The notes: generated from the letters alone by a model not told the origin. 64,000 bases of DNA from Protonemura montana (GCA_947568835.1 OX387604.1:21295076-21359075); one strand, 5' to 3'. Shown: positions 38,256-50,832, counted from the stretch's first letter. Made by a program: numbers and translations.

Positions 38256-38412
38256 GGCATGCTACACTACTGTACTACACACACAGCCCCTAACAACCTA
38301 GAATAGCAATGCTACACTACAATACTACAAACACAGCCCCTGATAACCTAGACTAGCCATGCTACACTACTGTACTACACACACAGCCCCTGACAACCTA
38401 GACTAGCCATGC
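38256..38412 (+). repeat. Stranded island of satellite A (plus orientation)
   Basis: Just over three monomers (GCATGCTACACTACTGTACT ... CTAGACTAGCCATGCTAG) sit alone between unique DNA and an AT-rich repeat, 2.35 kb from the end of the main array and in the same orientation as it. Confidence 0.9.
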
Positions 38413-38494
38413 TAGATATAATCTTGTTATAATCTTGTGATAATCTTTTTTATTCTTGTTATAATCTAGTTATAATATTGTTATAATCTAGTTA
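38413..38494 (+). repeat. AT-rich short tandem repeat
   Basis: Imperfect repeats of TTATAATCTTG / TTATAATCTAG, 9-12 bp each. They abut the satellite island on one side and the broken Gypsy fragment on the other. Confidence 0.8.
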
Positions 38495-38510
38495 TATCAA
38501 AGAACGATAC

Positions 38511-38858
38511 TCCATGGAACCTCTGCTGCAACTTATCTCTCCGACCAACTTTACGTGTCAGGGAGTACACCTTTACCAGCTGACCTGCTGCACAGGTCAC
38601 TTCCCTTCGTGTTCAAGCGAACCTAGCTTTCTGTTTGACCTGGGCTAGCTCGATCTGCTTGGACACCAATCCTCGAGCCTTGCCCAGTTGCTTCAACCTT
38701 CGTACGGCCTCCTCACACAGACCATCATCTGCACCCAGACCCTGATATATTGGCAATACAGTCTGGTAGCCATAGACCAGGCAAATCCTGTCGTCTCCTG
38801 TATCTTGTATCTTGTACATGGGGGAAAAGCTACAAAGAAAATGCACCCCACCATGCAC
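38511..38858 (-). pseudogene. Ty3/Gypsy-like integrase C-terminal fragment, broken
   Basis: The minus strand reads an 81-residue frame (38613-38858) whose second half fits the region after the integrase catalytic core of Ty3/Gypsy elements. LVYGYQTVLP is at residues 27-36, where these proteins have an LVYG-type motif. A helical EEAVRRLKQL (49-58) and AQVKQKARF (72-80) follow. A TGA at 38613-38615 stops the frame. Beyond it, in the same frame down to 38511, the residues VYSLTRKVG and LQQRFHG match the GPY/F-module region that normally follows. Similarity stops right at the point where the PY of that module is expected, where the AT-rich repeat begins. No catalytic D,D-35-E residues are present. 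This is a dead remnant, recognised by recalled motifs. The upstream part of the frame before about residue 20 is not recognisably integrase. Confidence 0.75.
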
Positions 38859-39113
38859 GTTCCTTAGTTAATTTGCTTATACAGTCTACAGCGCTTGCCC
38901 GAAATTTTCAGTGGCAACGGCACCCCATCCAAAGACACATCCAGACTCACTAAACGTTTGTCCAATTTTCCTCAGCAATTTTCTCAAAAGAGCCGCTCAC
39001 CGTTCCTTCAGCTTCTGCAAAAAGAAACCCCTAAAGGGGCTTGCCAGCTCCGGACCAGGTTTTTGCTCTGGAGATCTCCTTTCATCGTGTTTTAGTAATA
39101 CTGAAAACGATCG
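38859..39113. other. Unique stretch between integrase remnant and satellite B
   Basis: Short open frames exist on both strands. A minus-strand frame reads LDVSLDGVPLPLKISGK near 38905-38955 and could belong to a retroelement or exon remnant, but I do not recognise it. ACGATCGCGTCCTG leads straight into the dodecamer repeat. Confidence 0.4.
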
Positions 39114-40009
39114 CGTCCTGCCCAATGCCCTGTCCCATGTCCTGACCTATATATTGCCCAGTGTCCTGCCCCATGTCCTGCCCCATGTCCTGCACCATGT
39201 TCTATGCTGTCCCATGTCCTGCCCCATGTCCTGTTCTATGTCCCGCCCCAAGTCCTGCCCCATGTCATGCCCCATGTCCTGACCCATGTCTTGATCCATG
39301 TCCTGCTATATGTCATGCTCTATGTCCTGCCCCATGTCCTGCCCAATGTCCTGCCCCATGTCTTTTCCCATGTTTTGCCCCATTTCCTGCCCCATTCCTT
39401 GTCCCATGTCCTGAACTATGTTCTGCCCCACGACCTCCCCCATGTCCTGCCCCATGTCCTGCCCCATGTCCTGCCCCATGTCCTGTCCCATGAACTGGCC
39501 CATGACCAAACCCCATTACCGGCCTCATGTCCTGCCTTATGTCCTGCCTAAAGTCCTGCTTCCTGTCTTGTTCAATATCCTGCCACATTAATGAATCCAT
39601 GTCCTGTTCCATGTCCTGCCCCATGTTATACCCAAAGTCCTGCCGCATATCCTGCCCCATGTCCTGCCCATGTCCCATGTCCTGTTTCAGGTCCTGCCTC
39701 ATTTCCAACACCATGTGCTGTCCCATGTCCTGTCGCATGTCCTGCCCCATGTCCTGCCTCATGTCCCGCACCATGTCCTGCCCCATGTCATGCCTCATGT
39801 TCTGTTTCGTGTCCTACCCGATGTCCTGCCCCATGTCATGTCCCATAACCTGTCTTACGTCCTGCCTCATGTCCTGCCCTATGTCCTGCCTCATGCCCTG
39901 CCTCATGTCCTGCCCTATGTCCTGCCTCATGCCTTGCCTCATGTCCTGATACATGTCCCTGCCCCATGTCCTGGCCTATGTTCTGCTTCGTTGTCCTGTA
40001 CATGTCCCG

Positions 40010-40206
40010 TCTGATATCCCCGCATCCGATGTCCTCTTCTAGAAAGCTTCGAACCCCACTACTCCGACTAAACTGACACATGGCCACCCAATCCCCATAT
40101 CTGGCTCCCACGTTTAAAGAAAGAATGCTGCACGCTGATTTCTAGATCGCAGCCATTATTTCCACCGGAGACTAAACTCATCCTCCTCGTCACATCGCCA
40201 CACAAT
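40010..40206 (+). repeat. Satellite B spacer 1 (type alpha)
   Basis: Alpha spacers start GATATC, contain AGAAAGCTT, TGACACATGGCCACC, AGAAAGAATGCTGCA and GCAGCCATTATTTCCACCG, and end near ACAATCATGCC. This copy keeps TTTCTAGATCGCAGCC, which links the alpha and beta types and suggests it is nearest the ancestral form. Confidence 0.85.
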
Positions 40207-40891
40207 CATGCCTCCTGTCCTGCCCTATTTTATGACCCATTTTCTTTCCCATGTCCTGTCGCATGTCCTGCCTGATTTCCTGCTCCATGTCTATCCTCAT
40301 GTCTTGTCAAATTTCCTGCCTCATATCCAACCCCATAACCTGTCTCATGTCCTGCCCAATGTCCTTCCTCATATCCTCCCCCATGTCCTGCCCCATGTCC
40401 TGCCACATGTCCTGCCCAATGTCCTGCCCCATGTCCTGCCCCATGTCCTGCCACATGTTCTGCCCAATGTCCTGCCCCATGTCCTGCAACATGTATTGTC
40501 ACATGGCCTCCCACATGTCCTGCCTCATTTCCTGCCCCATGTCTTGTCCCATGTCCTGTCACATATCCTGACCCATATCCTGCCTATGTCCTGCCCATGT
40601 CCTGCACAATGTCCAGTCCCATGTCCAGCCTCAATTCCTGCCACATGTCCTATCCCATGACCTGGCCCATGTCCAACCCTTTAACCATCCTCATGACCTG
40701 CCTAATGGCCTGCCAAAAGTCCTGCTTCCTGTCTTGTCCAATGGCCAGTCCCATAAATGTATCGATGTCCTGTTCCATGCCCTGTCCTCTGTTATACCCC
40801 ATGACCTGCCGCATATCCTGCCACATGTCCCGCCCTATGTCCCGTCTCATGTCCTGATCTGTGTTCCTGCTTCATGTACTGAACCATGTCC

Positions 40892-41106
40892 TGTCTGAAA
40901 TCACCGCTTGCGACGTCCTCTTCCAGGTTGACCCCGACCACACAACTCCGCCTTTTCTGACACATGGCTTCCCAAAACCCTTGTCCTGCTCGCAAAACAG
41001 AATGCCGCAAGAAGATTACTAGATCGTGGCCATCAGTACCACCAGAGATTAAACGCCTCCTCCTCGTCACAGCTTAAAATCAAACTCCACTCACGAATTT
41101 CTTATC
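40892..41106 (+). repeat. Satellite B spacer 2 (type beta)
   Basis: Beta spacers start GAAATCACCGCTTGCGA. They contain GACACATGGCTTCC, CAGAATGCCGCAAGAAGAT, TAGATCGTGGCCATCAGTAC and AGAGATTAAACGCCTCC, and end in AAACTCCAC plus ATTTCTTATCCCATGG. Confidence 0.85.
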
Positions 41107-41875
41107 CCATGGCCTGCCCCATTTACTGCCAAATGTCCTGTCCCATGTCCTGCACTATGTTCTGCCGCAAGTCCTTCCCCCCGTCGTGCCCCATGTCCTG
41201 CCCCATGTCCTGCCACATGTCCTGCCCAATGTCCTGCCCCATGTCCTGCCTCAATTTCTGCCCCATGTCCTGCTTCATGTCCTGCCCTTTGTCATGCCCC
41301 TCGTCCTCCCCCATGTCCTGCCCCATAATCTATGTCCTGTCCCATGTCCTGCCCATGTCCTGCCCCATAAACTGACCCATATCCTGCCTATGTCCTGCAC
41401 ATGTCCAGCGTCATTTCCTGCACCGAGTTCTATCCCGTATCCTGCCCCAAGTCATGCCATATGTCTTTTCCCATGGCCTGCCCTATTTCCTGCAACCTGT
41501 CCCATACCATGTCCTGCCCCATAACCTATGTCCTGTCCCATGACCTGGCCTATGTCCAACCCTTTAACCATCCTCATGTCCTGCCTAATGATCTGCCAAA
41601 AGTCCTGCTTCCTGTCTTGTCCAATAGCCTGTCCCATAAATGTATCAATGTCCTGTTCCATGTCCTGTCCCCTGTTATACCCTATGTCCTGCCGCATATC
41701 CTGCCCCATGTCCTGCCCAGTATCCTGCCCTATATCCTGCCTAAGGCCTGCCCTATGTCCTGTTTCAGGTCCTGCCTCACTTCCAACACCATATACTGCC
41801 TCATGTCCTACGCCATGTGCCTGTTTCATGTCCTGTCCCATGTCCAGCACCTTCGTCCTGTACCATATTCTGCCT

Positions 41876-42086
41876 GACATCACCGCATCCGATGTCCTCT
41901 TTCGGAATGCCCCCGACCACACAACTCCGTCTGTTCTGACACATGGCTTCACAAATCCATATCCTGCTCCCACAACAGAATGCCGCAAGATGATTTCTAG
42001 ATCGTGGCCATCAGTACCACCAGAGATTAAACGTATCCTACTCGTCTCAGCTAAAAATCAAACTCCACACACGAATTTCTAATTTC
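41876..42086 (+). repeat. Satellite B spacer 3 (type gamma)
   Basis: Gamma spacers start GACATCACCGCATCCGATG, contain CTTTCGGAATGCCCC, TGGCTTCACAAATCC and TTAAACGTATCCTACTCG, and end ATTTCTAATTTCATGG. This copy reads CTCAGCTAAAAATC where the others read CACAGCTTAAAATC. Confidence 0.85.
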
Positions 42087-42621
42087 ATGGCCTGCCCCAT
42101 TTACTGCCACATGTCCTGCCCCATGTCCTGCCACATGTCCTGCCCAATGTCCTGCCCCATGTCCTGCAACATGTATTGTCCCATGGCCTCCCACATGTCC
42201 TGCCTCATTTCCAGCCCCATGTCTTGTCCTATATCCTGTCACATATCCTGACCCATATCCTGCCTATGTCCTGCCCATGTCCTGTCCAATGTCCTGTCCC
42301 ATGTCCTACCTCATTTCCTGCACCATATCCTATCCCATGGCCTGCCCCAAGTCATGCCCCATGACTTTTCCCACGGCCTGCCCTATTTCCTGCCACATGT
42401 CCTATTCCATAACCTGGCCTATGTCCAACCCTTTTACCATTCTCATGACCTGCCTAATGACCTGCCAAAAGTCCTGCTTCCTGTCTTGTCCAATGGCCAG
42501 TCCCTGTCCCCTGTTATACCCCATGTCCTGCCGCATATCCTGCCAGATGTCCCGCCCTATGTCCCGTCTCATGTCCTGATCTGTGTTCCTGCTTCATGTA
42601 CTGAACCATGTCCTGTCTGAA

Positions 42622-42829
42622 ATCACCGCTTGCGATGTCCTCTTCCAGGTAGACCCCGACCACACGACTCCGCCTTTTCTGACACATGGCTTCCTAAAAC
42701 CCTTATCCTGCTCGCATAACAGAATGCCGCAAGAAAATTTCTAGATCGTGGCCATCAGTACCACCAGAGATTAAACGCCTCCTCCTCGTCACAGCTTAAA
42801 ATCAAACTCCACACACGGATTTCTTATCC
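42622..42829 (+). repeat. Satellite B spacer 4 (type beta)
   Basis: Beta copy with GAAAATTTCTAGATCG in place of GAAGATTTCTAGATCG. Confidence 0.85.
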
Positions 42830-43202
42830 CATGGCCTGCCCCATTTACTGCCAAATGTCCTGTCCCATGTCCTGCCCTATGTTCTGCCCCAAGTCCTTCC
42901 CCCCGTCGTGCCCCATGTCCTGCCCCATGTTCTGCCACATGTCTTGTCCAATTTCCTGCCTCATGTCCAACACCATGAGTTGTACTATATCCTGTCCCAT
43001 GTCCTGACCTATGTCCTGCGCCATGTCTTGTCTCATATCCTGCCCCATGTCATGTCCTATGTCAAGCCCCATGTTATGCTCAATGTCCTGCCCCACGTCC
43101 TCCCCCATGTCCTGTCAGGTCCTATGTACTGCCCCATGTCTCCCCTTGTCTTGACGCATGTCCTGCCCTATTTTCTGCCCCACGTCCTGTACCATGTCCC
43201 GT

Positions 43203-43391
43203 TTGATATCACCGAATCCGATGTCCTCTCCTAGAAAGCTTTGGACCCCATTACGCCGACTCATCTGACACATGGCCACCAAATCCCCTTTTACGGCTCC
43301 CACGTTAGAAGAAAGAATGCTGCAAGCTGATCGTAGCCATTATTTCCACCGGAGACTAAACTCATCCTCCTTGTCACAGCTCCACACAATC
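43203..43391 (+). repeat. Satellite B spacer 5 (type alpha)
   Basis: Alpha copy with GATATCACCGAATCC; lacks the TTTCTAGATCG segment kept in spacer 1; reads GATCGTAGCC. Confidence 0.85.
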
Positions 43392-44076
43392 ATGCCTCTT
43401 GTCCTGCCCCATGTTCTGCCCCATTTGCTTTCCCATGTCCTGTCGCATGTCCTGCCTGATTTCATGCTCCATGTCTATCCTCATGTCTTGTCAAATTTCC
43501 TGCCACATGTCCAACCCCATAACCTGTCTCATATCCTGCCCAATGTACTTCCTCATATCCTCCCCCATTTCCTGCCACATGTCCTGCCCCATGTCCTGCC
43601 ACATGTCCTTCCCCATGTCCTGCAACATGTATTGTCCCATAGCCTCCCACATGTCCTGCCTCATTTCCAGCCCCATGTCTTGTCCTATGTCCTGTCACAT
43701 ATCCTGACCCATATCCTGCCTATGTCCTGCCCATGTCCTGTCCAATGTCCTGTCCCATGTCCAGCCTCATTTCCTGCACCATATCCTATCCCATGGCCTG
43801 CCCCAAGTCATGCCCCATGACTTTTCCCATGGCCTGCCCTCTTTCCTGCCACATGTCCTATCCCATAACCTGGCCCATGTCCAACCCTTTTACCATTCTC
43901 ATGACCTGCCTAATGACCTGCCAAAAGTCCTGCTTCCTGTCTTGTCCAATGGCCAGTCCCTGTCCCCTGTTATACCCCATGTCCTGCCGCATATCCTGCC
44001 AGATGTCCCGCCCTATGTCCCGTCTCATGTCCTGATCTGTGTTCCTGCTTCATGTACTGAACCATGTCCTGTCTGA

Positions 44077-44283
44077 AATCACCGCTTGCGATGTCCTCTT
44101 CTAGGTAGACCCCGACCACACGACTCTGCCTTTTCTGACACATGGCTTCCCAAAACCCTTATCCTGCTCGCATAACAGAATGCCGCAAGAAGATTTCTAG
44201 ATCGTGGCCATCAGTACCACCAGAGATTAAACGCCTCCTCCTCGTCACAGCTTAAAATCAAACTCCACACACGAATTTCTTAT
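44077..44283 (+). repeat. Satellite B spacer 6 (type beta)
   Basis: Beta copy with CTTCTAGGTAGACC and GACTCTGCC, shared with spacer 12. Confidence 0.85.
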
Positions 44284-44485
44284 CCCATGGCCTGCCCCAT
44301 TTACTGCCAAATGTCCTGTCCCATTTCCTGCCCTATGTTCTGCCCCAAGTCCTTCCGCCCGTCGTGCCCCATGTCCTGCCCCATGTTCTGCCACATGTCT
44401 TGTCCAATTTCCTGCCTCATGTCCAACACCATGAGTTGTACTATATCCTGTCCCATGTCCTGACCTATGTCCTGTACCATGTCCC

Positions 44486-44676
44486 GTCTGATATCACTGC
44501 ATCCGATGTCCTCTCCTAGAAAGCTTCGTACCCCATTACTCCGAATCATCTGACACATGGCCACCCAATCCCCTTATACGGCTACCACGTTAGAAGAAAG
44601 AATGCTGCAATCTGATCGCAGCCATTATTTCCACCGAAAACTAAACTCATCCTCCTCGTCACAGCTCCACACAATC
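44486..44676 (+). repeat. Satellite B spacer 7 (type alpha)
   Basis: Alpha copy with ATATCACTGCATCC, CCCTTATACGGCTACC and CACCGAAAACTAAAC; partner of spacer 13. Confidence 0.85.
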
Positions 44677-45371
44677 ATGCATCTTGTCCTGCCCCATGTT
44701 CTGAACCCCATTTTTTTTCCTATGTCCTGTCGCATGTCCTGCCTGATTTCATGCTCCATGTCTATCCTCATGTCTTGTCAAATTTCCTGCCTCATGTCCA
44801 ACCCCATAACCTGTCTCATGTCCTGCCCAATGTACTTCCTCATATCCTCCCCCATGTCCTGCCATATGTCCTGCCCCATGTCCTGCCACATGTCCTGCCC
44901 AATGTCCTGCCCCATGTCCTGCAACATGTATTGTCCCATGGCCTCCCACATGTCCTGCCTCATTTCCAGCCCCATGTCTTGTCCTATATCCTGTCACATA
45001 TCCTGACCCATATCCTGCCTATGTTCGCCCATGTCCTGTCCAATGTCCTGTCCCATGTCCTGCCTCATTTCCTGCACCATATCCTATCCCATGGCCTGCC
45101 CCAAGTCATGCCCCATGACTTTTCCCACGGCCTGCCCTATTTCCTGCCACATGTCCTATCCCATAACCTGGCCTATGTCCAACCCTTTTACCATTCTCAT
45201 GACCTGCCTAATGACCTGCCAAAAGTCCTGCTTCCTGTCTTGTCCAATGGCCAGTCTCTGTCCCCTGTTATACCCCATGTCCTGCCGCATATCCTGCCAG
45301 ATGTCCCGCCCTATGTCCCGTCTCATGTCCTGATCTGTGTTCCTGCTTCATGTACTGAACCATGTCCTGTC

Positions 45372-45583
45372 TGAAATCACCGCTTGCGATGTCCTCTTCC
45401 AGGAAGACCCCGACCACACGACTCCGCCTTTTCTGACACATGGCTTCCTAAAACCCTTATCCTGCTCGCATAACAGAATGCCGCAAGAAGATTTCTAGAT
45501 CGTGGCCATCAGTACCACCAGAGATTGAACGCCTCCTCCTCGTCACAGCTTAAAATCAAACTCCACACACGGATTTCTTATCC
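45372..45583 (+). repeat. Satellite B spacer 8 (type beta)
   Basis: Beta copy with GAGATTGAACGCC, shared with spacer 14. Confidence 0.85.
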
Positions 45584-46126
45584 CATGGCCTGCCCCATTT
45601 ACTGCCAAATGTACTGTCCCATGTTCTGCCCCAAGTCCTTCCCCCCGTCGTGCCCCATGTCCTGCCCCATGTTCTGCCACATGTCTTGTCCAATTTCCTG
45701 CCTCATGTCCAACACCATGAGTTGTACTATGTCCTACTATAGGACCTGTCCCATGTCCTGACCTATGTCCTGCGCCATGTCTTGTCGCATATCCTGCCCC
45801 ATGTCCTGTCCTATATCAAGCCCCATGTTATGCCCAATGTCCTGCCACTTGTCCTCCCCCATGTCCTATCCCATAACCTATGTCCTGTCCCTTGCCAGGT
45901 CAGGTGTACTATATCCTGTCCCATGTCCTGACCTATGTCCTGCGCCATGTCTTGTCTCATATCCTGCCCCATGTCATGTCCTATGTCAAGCCCCATGTTA
46001 TGCTCAATGTCCTGCCCCACGTCCTCCCACATGTCCTGTCAGGTCCTATGTACTGCCCCATGTCTCCCCTTGTCATGACGCATGTCCTGCCCTATTTTCT
46101 GCCCCACGTCCTGTACCATGTCCCGT

Positions 46127-46317
46127 TTGATATCACCGAATCCGATGTCCTCTCCTAGAAAGCTTTGGACCCCATTACGCCGACTCATCTGACACATGGC
46201 CACCAAATCCCCTTTTACGGCTCCCACGTTAGAAGAAAGAATGCTGCAAGCTGATCGCAGCCATTATTTCCACCGGAGACTAAACTCATCCTCCTTGTCA
46301 CAGCTCCACACAATCAT
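46127..46317 (+). repeat. Satellite B spacer 9 (type alpha)
   Basis: Alpha copy, 2924 bp from spacer 5, with GATCGCAGCC. Confidence 0.85.
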
Positions 46318-46997
46318 GCCTCTTGTCCTGCCCCATGTTCTGCCCCATTTGCTTTCCCATGTCCTGTCGCATGTCCTGCCTGATTTCATGCTCCATGTCT
46401 ATCCTCATGTCTTGTCAAATTTCCTGCCTCATGTCCAACCCCATAACCTGTCTCATGTCCTGCCCAATGTACTTCCTCATATCCTCCCCCATGTCCTGCC
46501 ACATGTCCTGCCCCATGTCCTGCCACATGTCCTGCCCCATGTCCTGCAACATGTATTGTCCCATGGCCTCCCACATGTCCTGCCTCATTTCCAGCCCCAT
46601 GTCTTGTCCTATATCCTGTCACATATCCTGACCCATATCCTGCCTTTGTCCTGCCCATGTCCTGTCCAATGTCGTGTCCCATGTCCTGCCTCATTTCCTG
46701 CACCATATCCTATCCCATGGCCTGCCCCAAGTCATGCCCCATGACTTTTCCCACGGCCTGCCCTATTTCCTGCCACATGTCCTATCCCATAACCTGGCCT
46801 ATGTCCAACCCTTTTACCATTCTCATGACCTGCCTAATGACCTGCCAAAAGTCCTGCTTCCTGTCTTGTCCAATGGCCAGTCCCTGTCCCCTGTTATACC
46901 CCATGTCCTGCCGCATATCCTGCCAGATGTCCCGCCCTATGTCCCGTCTCATGTCCTGATCTGTGTTCCTGCTTCATGTACTGAACCATGTCCTGTC

Positions 46998-47208
46998 TGC
47001 AATCACCGCTTGCGATGTCCTCTTCCAGGTAGACCCCGACCACACGACTCCGCCTTTTCTGACACATGGCTTCCTAAAACCCTTATCCTGCTCGCATAAC
47101 AGAATGCCGCAAGAAGATTTCTAGATCGTGGCCATCAGTACCACCAGAGATTAAACGCCTCCTCCTCGTCACAGCTTAAAATCAAACTCCACACACGGTT
47201 TTCTTATC
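46998..47208 (+). repeat. Satellite B spacer 10 (type beta)
   Basis: Beta copy with GTCTGCAATCACC and ACACGGTTTTCTTATCC. Confidence 0.85.
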
Positions 47209-47740
47209 CCATGGCCTGCCCCATTTACTGCCAAATGTCCTGCCCTATGTTCTGCCCCAAGTCCTTCCCCCCGTCGTGCCCCATGTCCTGCCCCATGTTC
47301 TGCCACATGTCTTGTCCAATTTCCTGCCTCATGTCCAACACCATGAGTTGTACTATATCCTGTCCTATGTCCTGACCTATGTCCTGCGCCATGTCTTGTC
47401 GCATATCCTGCCCCATGTCCTGTCCTATATCAAGCCCCATATTATGCCCAATGTCCTGCCACTTGTCCTCCCCCAGTTCCTATCCCATAACCTATGTCCT
47501 GTCCCTTGCCAGGTCAGGTGTACTATATCCTGTCCCATGTCCTGACCTATGTCCTGCGCCATGTCTTGTCTCATATCCTGCCCCATGTCATGTCCTATGT
47601 CAAGCCCCATGTTATGCTCAATGTCCTGCCCCACGTCCTCCCCCATGTCCTGTCAGGTCCTATGTACTGCCCCATGTCTCCCCTTGTCATGACGCATGTC
47701 CTGCCCTATTTTCTGCCCCACGTCCTGTTCCATGTCCCGT

Positions 47741-47931
47741 TTGATATCACCGAATCCGATGTCCTCTCCTAGAAAGCTTTGGACCCCATTACGCCGACTC
47801 ATCTGACACATGGCCACCAAATCCCCTTTTACGGCTCCCACGTTAGAAGAAAGAATGCTGCAAGCTGATCGCAGCCATTATTTCCACCGGAGACTAAACT
47901 CATCCTCCTTGTCACAGCTCCACACAATCAT
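47741..47931 (+). repeat. Satellite B spacer 11 (type alpha)
   Basis: Alpha copy, 4538 bp from spacer 5 and its HOR partner. Confidence 0.85.
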
Positions 47932-48611
47932 GCCTCTTGTCCTGCCCCATGTTCTGCCCCATTTGCTTTCCCATGTCCTGTCGCATGTCCTGCCTGATTT
48001 CATGCTCCATGTCTATCCTCATGTCTTGTCAAATTTCCTGCCTCATGTCCAACCCCATAACCTGTCTCATGTCCTGCCCAATGTACTTCCTCATATCCTC
48101 CCCCATGTCCTGCCACATGTCCTGCCCCATGTCCTGCCACATGTCCTTCCCCATGTCCTGCAACATGTATTGTCCCATAGCCTCCCACATGTCCTGCCTC
48201 ATTTCCAGCCCCATGTCTTGTCCTATGTCCTGTCACATATCCTGACCCATATCCTGCCTATGTCCTGCCCATGTCCTGTCCAATGTCCTGTCCCATGTCC
48301 AGCCTCATTTCCTGCACCATATCCTATCCCATGGCCTGCCCCAAGTCATGCCCCATGACTTTTCCCATGGCCTGCCCTCTTTCCTGCCACATGTCCTATC
48401 CCATAACCTGGCCCATGTCTTACCCTTTTACCATTCTCATGACCTGCCTAATGACCTGCCAAAAGTCCTGCTTCCTGTCTTGTCCAATGGCCAGTCCCTG
48501 TCCCCTGTTATACCCCATGTCCTGCCGCATATCCTGCCAGATGTCCCGCCCTATGTCCCGTCTCATGTCCTGATCTGTGTTCCTGCTTCATGTACTGAAC
48601 CATGTCCTGTC

Positions 48612-48827
48612 TGAAATCACCGCTTGCGATGTCCTCTTCTAGGTAGACCCCGACCACACGACTCTGCCTTTTCTGACACATGGCTTCCCAAAACCCTTAT
48701 CCTGCTCGCATAACAGAATGCCGCAAGAAGATTTCTAGATCGTGGCCATCAGTACCACCAGAGATTAAACGCCTCCTCCTCGTCACAGCTTAAAATCAAA
48801 CTCCACACACGAATTTCTTATCCCATA
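48612..48827 (+). repeat. Satellite B spacer 12 (type beta)
   Basis: Beta copy, HOR partner of spacer 6; the following monomer reads CCCATAGCCTG. Confidence 0.85.
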
Positions 48828-49021
48828 GCCTGCCCCATTTACTGCCAAATGTCCTGTCCCATGTCCTGCCCTATGTTCTGCCCCAAGTCCTTTCGCCCGT
48901 CGTGCCCCATGTCCTGCCCCATGTTCTGCCACATGTCTTGTCCAATTTCCTGCCTCATGTCCAACACCATGAGTTGTACTATATCCTGTCCCATGTCCTG
49001 ACCTATGTCCTGTACCATGTC

Positions 49022-49214
49022 CCGTCTGATATCACTGCATCCGATGTCCTCTCCTAGAAAGCTTCGTACCCCATTACTCCGACTCATCTGACACATGGCC
49101 ACCCAATCCCCTTATACGGCTACCACGTTAGAAGAAAGAATGCTGCAATCTGATCGCAGCCATTATTTCCACCGAATACTAAACTCATCCTCCTCGTCAC
49201 AGCTCCACACAATC
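49022..49214 (+). repeat. Satellite B spacer 13 (type alpha)
   Basis: Alpha copy, HOR partner of spacer 7, with CACCGAATACTAAAC. Confidence 0.85.
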
Positions 49215-49877
49215 ATGCATCTTGTCCTGCCCCATGTTCTGAACCCCATTTTTTTTCCTATGTCCAGCACCATGTCCTGCCTGATTTCATGCTCCATGTC
49301 TATCCTCATGTCTTGTCAAATTTCCTGCCTCATGTCCAACCCCATAACCTGTCTCATGTCCTGCCCAATGTACTTCCTCATATCCTCCCCCATGTCCTGC
49401 CATATGTCCTGCCCCATGTCCTGCAACATGTATTGTCCCATGGCCTCCCACATGTCCTGCCTCATTTCCAGCCCCATGTCTTGTCCTATATCCTGTCACA
49501 TATCCTGACCCATATCCTGCCTATGTCCTGCCCATGTCCTGTCCAATGTCCTGTCCCATGTCCTGCCTCATTTCCTGCACCATATCCTATCCCATGGCCT
49601 GCCCCAAGTCATGCCCCATGACTTTTCCCAAAGCCTGCCCTATTTCCTGCCACATGTCCTATCCCATAACCTGGCCTTTGTCCAACCCTTTTACCATTCT
49701 CATGACCTGCCTAATGACCTGCCAAAAGTCCTGCTTCCTGTCTTGTCCAATGGCCAGTCTCTGTCCCCTGTTATACCCCATGTCCTGCCGCATATCCTGC
49801 CAGATGTCCCGCCCTATGTCCCGTCTCATGTCCTGATCTGTGTTCCTGCTTCATGTACTGAACCATGTCCTGTCTGA

Positions 49878-50088
49878 AATCACCGCTTGCGATGTCCTCT
49901 TCCAGGTAGACCCCGACCACACGACTCCGCCTTTTCTGACACATGGCTTCCTAAAACCCTTATCCTGCTCGCATAACAGAATGCCGCAAGAAGATTTCTA
50001 GATCGTGGCCATCAGTACCACCTGAGATTGAACGCCTCCTCCTCGTCACAGCTTAAAATCAAACTCCACACACGGATTTCTTATCCCA
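49878..50088 (+). repeat. Satellite B spacer 14 (type beta)
   Basis: Beta copy, HOR partner of spacer 8, with CACCTGAGATTGAACG. Confidence 0.85.
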
Positions 50089-50641
50089 TGGCCTGCCCCA
50101 TTTACTGCCAAATGTCCTGTCCCATGTCCTGCCCTATGTTCTGCCCCAAGTCCTTCCCCCCGTCGTGCCCCATGTCCTGCCCCATGCTCTGCCACATGTC
50201 TTGTCCAATTTCCTGCCTCATGTCCAACACCATGAGTTGTACTATGTCCTACTATAGGACCTGTCCCATGTCCTGACCTATGTCCTGCGCCATGTCTTGT
50301 CGCATATCCTGCCCCATGTCCTGTCCTATATCAAGCCCCATGTTATGCCCAATGTCCTGCCACTTGTCCTCCCCCATGTCCTATCCCATAACCTATGTCC
50401 TGTCCCTTGCCAGGTCAGGTGTACTATATCCTGTCCCATGTCCTGACCTATGTCCTGCGCCATGGCTTGTCTCATATCCTGCCACATGTCATGTCCTATG
50501 TCAAGCCCCATGTTTTGCTCAATGTCCTGCCCCACGTCCTCCCACATGTCCTGTCAGGTCCTATGTACTGCCCCATGTCTACCCTTGTCATGACGCATGT
50601 CCTGCCCTATTTTCTGCCCCACGTCCTGTACCATGTCCCGT

Positions 50642-50832
50642 TTGATATCACCGAATCCGATGTCCTCTCCTAGAAAGCTTTGGACCCCATTACGCCGACT
50701 CATCTGGCACATGGCCACCAAATCCCCTTTTACGGCTCCCACGTTAGAAGAAAGAATGCTGCAAGCTGATCGCAGCCATTATTTCCACCGGAGACTAAAC
50801 TCATCCTCCTTGTCACAGCTCCACACAATCAT
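50642..50832 (+). repeat. Satellite B spacer 15 (type alpha)
   Basis: Alpha copy, 4515 bp from spacer 9 and its partner, with CATCTGGCACATGG. Confidence 0.85.

Noticed and set aside
37910..38260. Overlapping frames of 89-116 codons on both strands across the heptamer repeat
   Set aside because: Open because a 7-bp unit without stops cycles all frames; the flanking residues resemble no family I know.
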